64,000 nucleotides of DNA from PoT sp049331405 (GTDB lineage Bacteria > Planctomycetota > Planctomycetia > Isosphaerales > Isosphaeraceae). The position numbers and the translations under genes were made by a program. Shown piece after piece: positions 35,783-42,087 of the stretch; within the stretch, counting starts at the first letter, position 1, and the number at the start of each line of letters is the position of its first letter. Where the stretch lies: the NCBI RefSeq assembly GCF_049331405.1, contig NZ_CP186274.1, positions 1,488,001 through 1,552,000 of the forward strand. Reading direction: 5' to 3'. The notes beneath the pieces are model-generated. The model saw only the letters and a list, made by a program, of their open reading frames with translations. It had not been told where the DNA came from and made no database searches.

Positions 35783-36579
35783 GCCGATCCCGCGGGGATA
35801 TCGGCGACCTGCTCATGATCACCTTCGACGCCCTGCGGTTCGACGTTGCCGAGGCCGCCTGGCGCGAGGGGCGGACCCCCTTCCTGCGCACGCTGCTGCC
35901 GCAAGGCTGGGAACCTCGCCACACGCCGGGGAGTTTCACCTTCGCCGCGCACGCCGCGTTCTTCGCCGGCTTCTGGCCGACCCCCGTCGGGCCGGGCAAG
36001 CACGAGCGGCCGTTCGCCCTCCGGTTCCCTGGCAGCCGTTCCATCGGCCCCGACACGACGAACCTGGAAGGCGGCAACATCGTCGAGGGCCTCCGGGCTC
36101 GGGGCTACGAAACGATCTGCATCGGCGGCGTCGCCTTCTTCAACCCGGTGACGCCCCTCGGCTCGATCTTCCCCGCCTACTTCGACCGGAGCCACTGGCG
36201 TCCGGAGTTCGGCGCGACGGAGGTCCGCTCGACCCGGGCTCAGGTCGGGCAGGCGATCGAGTGCGTCTCGAACTGTGGGACCGATCGCCCCTTGTTCCTG
36301 TTCTTGAATGTATCGGCGACGCATCCTCCCACGCGAGGATACGTGCGCGGCTCCAGATCCGAATCGGTCGAGACTCAGGCCGCGGCCCTCGAGTACGCCG
36401 ACCGCCATCTCGGCCCCCTGTTCGAGGCCTTGAAGGCCAGGGATCGACGGGGGACCGCTTACTTGATGTCGGACCACGGGACGCTCTTCGGCGATGAGGG
36501 CTGGACGGGGCACCGCGTCGCCCACCCGGCCGTCTGGACCGTCCCTTACGCCGAATGCCAATGGGGACCGACGCCATGA
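35779..36579 (+). CDS. STM4013/SEN3800 family hydrolase (alkaline-phosphatase/sulfatase fold)
   Basis: The protein has 266 residues. It shows the alkaline-phosphatase superfamily pattern: 'LLMITFDALRFDVAEAAWREGRTPFLRTLLP' with the metal-binding Asp near the N-terminus, and 'YLMSDHGTLFGDEGWTGHRVAHP' with a second metal site near the end. The middle has 'SFTFAAHAAFFAGFWPT'. It is shorter than ordinary sulfatases, as is usual for this family. Coupled by ATGA overlaps to STM4014 and STM4012. Hydrolysis of a phosphate or sulfate ester (or a role as a transferase) is inferred from fold only. Confidence 0.87.
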   Translation: MSRSRGDIGDLLMITFDALRFDVAEAAWREGRTPFLRTLLPQGWEPRHTPGSFTFAAHAAFFAGFWPTPVGPGKHERPFALRFPGSRSIGPDTTNLEGGNIVEGLRARGYETICIGGVAFFNPVTPLGSIFPAYFDRSHWRPEFGATEVRSTRAQVGQAIECVSNCGTDRPLFLFLNVSATHPPTRGYVRGSRSESVETQAAALEYADRHLGPLFEALKARDRRGTAYLMSDHGTLFGDEGWTGHRVAHPAVWTVPYAECQWGPTP

Positions 36580-37907
36580 ACGCCGCGCTGCCCATCGTCG
36601 AGCCCGAGGATGCGACCGAGGCCGAGCCGGAGCTGACGACTTACGCCTACTCGTATCCGCATAAGTCGTCATATCGGCCTCTGGATCCTCCGGTCCCCAT
36701 CGCCGAGGCCTGGCGCCGCGAGGACACGAGCCGGCTCTCGCTCTATGTGCACGTCCCCTTCTGCGAGATGCGTTGCGGCTTCTGCAACCTCTTCACGCAG
36801 TCGAGGCCGGAAGGCGGGATCGTCGAGGCCTACCTCGCCACGCTCGCCCGCCAGATGCGGGTCGTCCGCGAGGCCGTGCCGCAGGCCATATTCCGCCAGT
36901 TCGCGGTGGGCGGGGGCACGCCGACGTACCTCTCGGCCGCGCAGCTCGAGTCGGTCTTCGCCCGCCTGGAATCCACTTTCGAGGTGAAGGTTCGCGACCT
37001 CGATGCCTCGGTGGAGGTCTCGCCGACGACCGTCAGCCCCGACCGCCTGGGCGTGCTGGCCGACTTCGGCGTGAAGCGGATCAGCATCGGCGTGCAGTCG
37101 TTTTTGGGCTCGGAGACGAAGCAGATCGGCCGCCCGCAGCGTCATGCCTCGGTGGCGACGGCCCTCGACCGCATCCGCGCGGCGGGCTTCCCCGTCCTGA
37201 ACATCGACCTCATCTACGGCGACCCCGAGCAGACGCGGGAGTCGTGGCTGGCCTCCATCCGCGAGGCCCTGCGATATCGCCCCGAGGAATTGTATCTCTA
37301 TCCGCTCTACGTCCGCCCCGGCACCGGCCTCGCCCGGGTCGGCTGGCAGGCTGCGCGGCATCGCGATGACCTCTACGTCGCCGGCCGCGATTGTCTGGCG
37401 GATCATGGATATGAACAGGCCTCGCTGCGTTGTTTCCGCCTCCCTCGCGAGCAGGCCCCCTCGGCCTACGGCTGCCAGCGCGACGGCATGATCGGGCTCG
37501 GCTGCGGGGCGAGGTCGTACACGCAAGGGCTCCATTATTCGAGCCGGTTCTCGGTGAATCAGGCGGGCGTCCGCGCGATCCTCGAGGACTGGGTGCGGCA
37601 GCCGGATCGCGACCTCGCGATGGCGACGCACGGCATCCGCCTCGACGCCGACGAGCAACTCCGCCGATTCCTGATCCTGAGCCTGCTCCAGGCCGAAGGC
37701 ATGACCCTCGCCGAGTTTGCCGCCCGCTTCCCCGGCTCCGACCCGGAGGACATGCCCGAGGTTCGCGGCCTGATCGAGCGCGGCTGGCTCCTCCGCGAGG
37801 CCGACCGCCTCGTCCTCTCGCCCGAGGGGCTGCAGCATTCCGACACCGTCGGGCCGCTCCTCTATTCGCCCCCGGTCCGGGAACGGCTCCGCGAGTTCGT
37901 GCGATGA
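36576..37907 (+). CDS. STM4012 family radical SAM protein (HemN-like)
   Basis: The protein has 443 residues. The radical SAM cluster motif is 'PFCEMRCGFCNLF' (Cys-x3-Cys-x2-Cys), followed by 'GGGTPTYLS' and 'DFGVKRISIGVQSFLGSETKQIGRPQ', characteristic of the HemN/HutW branch, and a C-terminal HemN-type domain ('RRFLILSLLQAEGMTLAEFAARF'). It is not expected to be a true coproporphyrinogen oxidase. The start at 36576 overlaps the STM4013 stop as ATGA; the longer frame with 7 more residues is less likely. Confidence 0.88.
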   Translation: MNAALPIVEPEDATEAEPELTTYAYSYPHKSSYRPLDPPVPIAEAWRREDTSRLSLYVHVPFCEMRCGFCNLFTQSRPEGGIVEAYLATLARQMRVVREAVPQAIFRQFAVGGGTPTYLSAAQLESVFARLESTFEVKVRDLDASVEVSPTTVSPDRLGVLADFGVKRISIGVQSFLGSETKQIGRPQRHASVATALDRIRAAGFPVLNIDLIYGDPEQTRESWLASIREALRYRPEELYLYPLYVRPGTGLARVGWQAARHRDDLYVAGRDCLADHGYEQASLRCFRLPREQAPSAYGCQRDGMIGLGCGARSYTQGLHYSSRFSVNQAGVRAILEDWVRQPDRDLAMATHGIRLDADEQLRRFLILSLLQAEGMTLAEFAARFPGSDPEDMPEVRGLIERGWLLREADRLVLSPEGLQHSDTVGPLLYSPPVRERLREFVR

Positions 37908-38821
37908 GCGAGGCTTCGCCAGACGGGGGCGATCGCTCATCCATGAACCTGTCGATCCTCTACCGAGGGCCGCTCGCCGGCTGCAATTACCATTGCGGCT
38001 ACTGCCCGTTCGCCAAGCGTGTGGATAGCAGGGACCAGCTCGCCCGCGACCGCCAGGCGCTCTCGCGGTTCGTCGACTGGCTCGAATCCCAGCCGCAGCA
38101 CCTCTGGAAGGTCCTCTTCACCCCCTGGGGCGAGGCCCTCGTCCGCCCCTGGTATCGCCGGGCCGTCGCCCGCCTGACGCACCTCAATCACCTGGCTTCG
38201 GTCGCCGTGCAGACGAACCTCTCGTGCGGCCTTGCCTGGCTCCAGACCTGCCGCGCCGATCGCCTCGCCTTCTGGGCGACCTACCACCCGACCGAGGTCT
38301 CCGCCGACGCCTTCGTGCGGAAGGTCCGCCTCGTGATCGAAGCGGGCGCCCGGATCTCGGTGGGGATGGTCGGGGTCCCCGACGTCCTCGACGCCGTCGT
38401 CGCCATGCGTCGGCTCCTCCCCCCCGAGGTCTACCTCTGGATCAACGCCCAGCAGCCCCGGCCTCTCCCTTACACGTCCGAGGAAGTCGCCCTCCTGACC
38501 TCGATCGACCCCCAATTCACGCTGACCCTGCGGCGACTGCGGAGCCTCGGCCAGCCCTGCCGCACCGGCGAGCAAACCTTCACCGTCGACGGCCGCGGCG
38601 ACATGAGGCGCTGCCATTTCGTCGACGAGGTCATCGGCAACATCCACTCGCCCGACTGGCCATCGGCCCTCCGCCCTCGCCCCTGTCCCAACGCCTTCTG
38701 CGACTGCTTCCTCGGCAAGGCCCAGCTCAAGTCCGATGCCCTGACCCCCTTCTTCGGCGCCAACCTTCTCGAGCGCATCCCCGTGATTTCAACGGGCGGG
38801 CCGTCCGGTCACGTCGCATGA
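37904..38821 (+). CDS. STM4011 family radical SAM protein
   Basis: The protein has 305 residues. The radical SAM motif is 'GCNYHCGYCPFAK' (Cys-x3-Cys-x2-Cys) right after 'MNLSILYRGPLA', the family's characteristic N-terminus. A Cys cluster near the C-terminus ('MRRCHFVDEVIGN' and 'CPNAFCDCFLGK') probably binds an auxiliary iron-sulfur cluster, as in SPASM/twitch proteins that modify peptides. The ATGA overlap with STM4012 gives the start; an in-frame ATG at 37944 is the classic family start. It is the last gene of the cassette and overlaps the convergent gene by 13 bp. Confidence 0.88.
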   Translation: MSEASPDGGDRSSMNLSILYRGPLAGCNYHCGYCPFAKRVDSRDQLARDRQALSRFVDWLESQPQHLWKVLFTPWGEALVRPWYRRAVARLTHLNHLASVAVQTNLSCGLAWLQTCRADRLAFWATYHPTEVSADAFVRKVRLVIEAGARISVGMVGVPDVLDAVVAMRRLLPPEVYLWINAQQPRPLPYTSEEVALLTSIDPQFTLTLRRLRSLGQPCRTGEQTFTVDGRGDMRRCHFVDEVIGNIHSPDWPSALRPRPCPNAFCDCFLGKAQLKSDALTPFFGANLLERIPVISTGGPSGHVA

Positions 38822-39798
38822 TTTGGCTTCTGGACAAGGGCTTTCGCGTGCTCGGGTTCCCACCAGAGCCGCATGTATATGCGGTCCCGGATCTCGAAAT
38901 ACTCATAGCGGTCGGGGCTCAAGCGGAGCAGATCCCGAGTGAATTGCAGGGAGACATGGCCGCCAAGATAGTCGCGTCGGAAGTTGAAGACCACCGTCTG
39001 CATGTCATTCGACCAGTCGTCGGCAATCGAGGCGATAGGGATCCATTCGTCCGATCCGTCAGTTCGATTGAGTTCGACGCAGTAGTCTTGATCGCCCGAT
39101 GTATCATCGATCTCCTCGATGGGGAAATCGCTCCCGTAGGACTCCTCCTCGGCCCGTTCCTTCTCCCACGCCTCGACGGCCGCTCGGAGTCGTTCCTCGA
39201 TCTCAGGATGGTCGATGAGGCGACCGTTGAGGTCCGAGACGATGTTGCGGGAGATGGCCTCGACCGTGTTACCGAGGCAGGGGCCGATCGGCTTCCGGAC
39301 GGCGTCGACGTCGTAGAGAATGGGATGTTTCAATGCCGAGAAATAGTCATAGGGGAAGTCTCCCATCTGGGTGATCATGTGCAGCATTTCCCCGATCGAT
39401 CGGGCGGCGGGAATGTAGCTCCGGCGGGTTTGCTCGGGGCCACCGCTCCCCATGAGTTCGTGAGAAATGAACCCTGCGATGCCTTCGCCCCGCGAATAAT
39501 CGACCACGAGGTAATCGCCGTTGATCACCGTGCCGAAGCAGAGGAATCCGGCCTCGGGGAAGGAATCAAAATTGTTATATTTTTCAATGATTTTTGGCGA
39601 GAATACATTGATGGTTTGGAGGATCAGGACGGTGTGATTCAGGGCGTTCTCGATGAGGAATCGTACCAACTCGTCGGGATAGGCTCGCTTCGCGAGCCAG
39701 TCCCGGTACTCGCCATCCTCGGTCCCGAATGTTACGACCTCGCCACCTTCGAACTTCCTTATGGTGGCCCGGAAGAGGTCCTCCTTGAAACGCATCAT
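38809..39798 (-). CDS. hypothetical protein, SUKH/SMI1-like N-terminal region
   Basis: The protein has 329 residues. The first ~180 residues ('YPDELVRFLIENAL', 'FSPKIIEKYNNFDSFPEAGFLCFGTVINGDYLVVDY', 'GGPEQTRRSYIPAARSIGEMLHMI') look like the SUKH/SMI1-KNR4 fold, common in toxin-immunity proteins. The C-terminal part is acidic and then beta-rich, without a recognised family. The gene is locally AT-richer than neighbours, for example around 39560-39610. GGAGG precedes the ATG. It is convergent with the STM4011 gene and overlaps it by 13 bp. Confidence 0.7.
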   Translation of the reverse strand: MMRFKEDLFRATIRKFEGGEVVTFGTEDGEYRDWLAKRAYPDELVRFLIENALNHTVLILQTINVFSPKIIEKYNNFDSFPEAGFLCFGTVINGDYLVVDYSRGEGIAGFISHELMGSGGPEQTRRSYIPAARSIGEMLHMITQMGDFPYDYFSALKHPILYDVDAVRKPIGPCLGNTVEAISRNIVSDLNGRLIDHPEIEERLRAAVEAWEKERAEEESYGSDFPIEEIDDTSGDQDYCVELNRTDGSDEWIPIASIADDWSNDMQTVVFNFRRDYLGGHVSLQFTRDLLRLSPDRYEYFEIRDRIYMRLWWEPEHAKALVQKPNHAT

Positions 39799-40059
39799 GG
39801 ATTCTGGCCTCCTATCGATCGTGATGGCACGGCGATTTCATTGAGGGTACCCGCGAAATCAGGTAAGCGGGCCGGGGTACGAGCGTGACGATGAGATAAG
39901 ATCCGGTTCTTCGGGTTCGATGAACATTCCATAACACAAGTTGCCGATCTGGGCGATCTCGATCCGAAGGAGGATCTGCGGGTAACGGGTCGAGGGCGTC
40001 TCGAGTCTGCGAAGGATCATGAGTGGTCCGAAACGGCGCTAACGGCCGGGGAGGCATTC

Positions 40060-40608
40060 TTGGGGATCAATTTCATCTATGTGAATCCGGTGAAGCGGCA
40101 GTACATCGACCCGGATTTGCTGCTGGAGAATTCGAAGTCGATGGGGTATTTGACGGCGGCGTTGTCCCAGCGCTGTTTGGGGATCCTCTGTTGCAGGAAC
40201 GTCGCGGGGATCGCCACGTTCTGGGAGTGGTCGGGACGGTGGTTCGGGGATGGCGTTTATGCGGTGGGGGATGGTTCGACGGAGCCGGAGATCCCCGAGC
40301 TGGAGGGAGAGGAGGGGGCATGGAGCCTGATCCATCAACAATTTGACGACATCTCGTATCACCTGCTGGCCGACCTCTGCAACGCCGACCCCGGGCTCGC
40401 CGCGAGGCTGGCGGAGTCAACGAACGACGCGTTGAATTCGGGGATCGAGCATCTCGGGAACGTCGTCAATCTGGCGGGGTGCGAGCCGCTGCGCGCGGCC
40501 TTGCTCGAGACGCATGGGGATCGGTGGACCGAGATCTATTGCAAGCGGTATCGCGAGTCCTCCTCGGCCCGGAGGGGGGCGCTCCGATTCAAGGCGGGGA
40601 TCGGCTGA
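40060..40608 (+). CDS. hypothetical protein, TTG start
   Basis: The protein has 182 residues and no family that I recognise. The TTG start is supported by a strong GGGGAGG six bases upstream. It contains 'FYVNPVKRQYIDPDLLLENSKSMGYL'-type polar text, 'FWEWSGRWFGDGVYAVGDGS' and 'HLGNVVNLAGCEPLRAALLETHG'. It is soluble with no signal peptide. The open frame upstream (from about 39895) also reads like protein but has no ATG, GTG or TTG with a ribosome site, so an older, longer gene is possible. It sits among other small immunity-like genes. Confidence 0.65.
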   Translation: MGINFIYVNPVKRQYIDPDLLLENSKSMGYLTAALSQRCLGILCCRNVAGIATFWEWSGRWFGDGVYAVGDGSTEPEIPELEGEEGAWSLIHQQFDDISYHLLADLCNADPGLAARLAESTNDALNSGIEHLGNVVNLAGCEPLRAALLETHGDRWTEIYCKRYRESSSARRGALRFKAGIG

Positions 40609-40733
40609 GATCGACTCCGGGCGAGTTGCACTCCATCGGCCGGGGATTTTGAGGAGGGGAGGTTGCCTCGGGACGCGAGATCGACGACGATTCGACAGAG
40701 TGAGATGGTGTCCTGGAGTGGAGGATCCCGGCG

Positions 40734-41549
40734 TTGGATCGCGCGTCGAACCGAAGAAGAAACCCGGGCGATAAGTGGACCTTCGAGGCCCTCGAACGAG
40801 GCGACGTCGCCGCGGTGATGAAACGCGTGGCGGACGACGCCGACTACCTCGAGTCGCGCGATTTCGTCGGCCACACCCCGCTGATGACGGCCATCGTGTT
40901 CGGCCATGTCGAACTGGTGGAATTCCTGCTCGGGCAGGGGGCGGACCCCGACGCCGACGCCGACGACGGCGAGCCGCCGCTCTTCCTCGCCATCGACTCC
41001 GAACGCCCGGAGTCGGCCAGCATCGTCTCCCTGCTGATCGAGGCCGAGGCCGATATCCACGTCACGGGCAAGAACGGCTGGACCCCGCTCCACCTGGCCG
41101 CGTGCCTCGGGCGGCTCGAGCAGGCCCGCCTGCTCCTCGAGGAGGGGGCCGACATCGACGAGCGAGCGACCATCGACGACGAGCGGACCCCCCTCATGGA
41201 GGCCGCGCACCAGGGGCTCCCGGCCATGGTCCGGCTCCTCCTCGAACACGGCGCCGACCCCTCGCTGCGAGACTCCATCGCCGGCCGCGACGCCATCCAG
41301 ACCGCCGAGTATGCGTCGAGGGGGGCCGACCCCGACACCATCGACGTCCTCAGGGAAGTCTATTCCAGGCCGATCGACGACAGCTTCATCGATGACCTCG
41401 ACGTCGAGCCGGACGTCAAGGAGGCGATGAGGGCCGAACTCGCCAACGTCGACATGGTCGAGAACTACCGCCAGGCGGCCGACCTCCTCGCGAAGAAGGG
41501 CGACCACGACGGCGTGATCCGCATCATCGAGGCCTTCAAAGCCGGCTGA
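40734..41549 (+). CDS. ankyrin repeat protein
   Basis: The protein has 271 residues and four to five ankyrin repeats, seen as 'GHTPLMTAIVFGHVELVEFLLGQGADP', 'GEPPLFLAID..', 'GWTPLHLAACLGRLEQARLLLEEGADI' and 'RTPLMEAAHQGLPAMVRLLLEHGADP'. An acidic helical C-terminus follows. The start is TTG after GGAGG. There is no signal peptide, so it probably mediates protein contacts in the cytoplasm. It precedes the BlaI/M56 pair but is separated from it by the BlaI operators. Confidence 0.85.
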   Translation: MDRASNRRRNPGDKWTFEALERGDVAAVMKRVADDADYLESRDFVGHTPLMTAIVFGHVELVEFLLGQGADPDADADDGEPPLFLAIDSERPESASIVSLLIEAEADIHVTGKNGWTPLHLAACLGRLEQARLLLEEGADIDERATIDDERTPLMEAAHQGLPAMVRLLLEHGADPSLRDSIAGRDAIQTAEYASRGADPDTIDVLREVYSRPIDDSFIDDLDVEPDVKEAMRAELANVDMVENYRQAADLLAKKGDHDGVIRIIEAFKAG

Positions 41550-41604
41550 GATTCGACCGACCCCCGGGAAGATACCCTCGCCGCGAAATTTCTCGCTTGC
41601 AACG

Positions 41605-41644
41605 TACGAATCGGTTCGTATGATGGCGTACGAAGTGATTCGTA
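41605..41644. promoter_or_regulatory. two BlaI-type operators
   Basis: Two identical inverted repeats TACGAA-N4-TTCGTA lie at 41605-41620 and 41629-41644, starting 24 bp apart (about two helical turns), 30-70 bp upstream of the blaI-like start. They are probably bound by the BlaI-like repressor. The apparent ATG-rich start of the longer frame falls inside this element, which supports the later start. Confidence 0.8.
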
Positions 41645-41673
41645 TGAGCGGAAGCGGGCAGGGGAGGGCGGTG

Positions 41674-42087
41674 ATGGGCGAGCCAGGGGTGCCGAAGCCT
41701 TCGGAGGCGGAGCTGGAGATCCTGCAGGTGCTCTGGGATCGCGGGCCGAGCACGGTGCGCGAGGTACACGAGCGGATCGGGCCGGCGCGGGGGACGGGGT
41801 ACACGACGGTCCTCAAGCTGATGCAGATCATGGTGCCCAAGGGGCTGGTGGCCCGCGACGAGTCGCAGCGGTCGCACCTCTATCGGGCGCTGCTGGACCG
41901 GGCGTCGACGCAGAGACGGTTGCTCACGGATTTGCTCGAGCGTGCGTTCGGGGGTTCCGGGCGCGACCTCGTGATGCAGGCGCTGGCGACGCGGCGGGCG
42001 TCGGCGGAGGAGCTGGCGGAGATCCGGACGTTGCTCGACGAACTCGAACGCGAGGAAGGGGGGGCCGATGACGTCGGTGATGCCTGA
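41674..42087 (+). CDS. BlaI/MecI family transcriptional repressor
   Basis: The protein has 137 residues. A winged helix-turn-helix 'PKPSEAELEILQVLWDRGPSTVREVHERIG..RGTGYTTVLKLMQIMVPKGLVARDE' is diagnostic of the BlaI/MecI/CopY group, followed by the helical dimerisation region. In this family the repressor is cleaved or released when the partner M56 sensor protease is activated. The start at 41674 follows GGGGAGGG. It overlaps the M56 gene by 20 bp, so the pair is coupled, and its likely operators lie just upstream. Confidence 0.93.
   Translation: MGEPGVPKPSEAELEILQVLWDRGPSTVREVHERIGPARGTGYTTVLKLMQIMVPKGLVARDESQRSHLYRALLDRASTQRRLLTDLLERAFGGSGRDLVMQALATRRASAEELAEIRTLLDELEREEGGADDVGDA

Noticed and set aside
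36576..37907. Annotation of the HemN-like protein as coproporphyrinogen dehydrogenase
   Set aside because: Context in the STM4015-4011 cassette and the family text indicate the STM4012 branch rather than a haem-biosynthesis enzyme.
39895..40059. In-frame extension upstream of the TTG start at 40060
   Set aside because: The translation looks fairly protein-like, but no initiation codon with a ribosome site was found, while GGGGAGG precedes the TTG.
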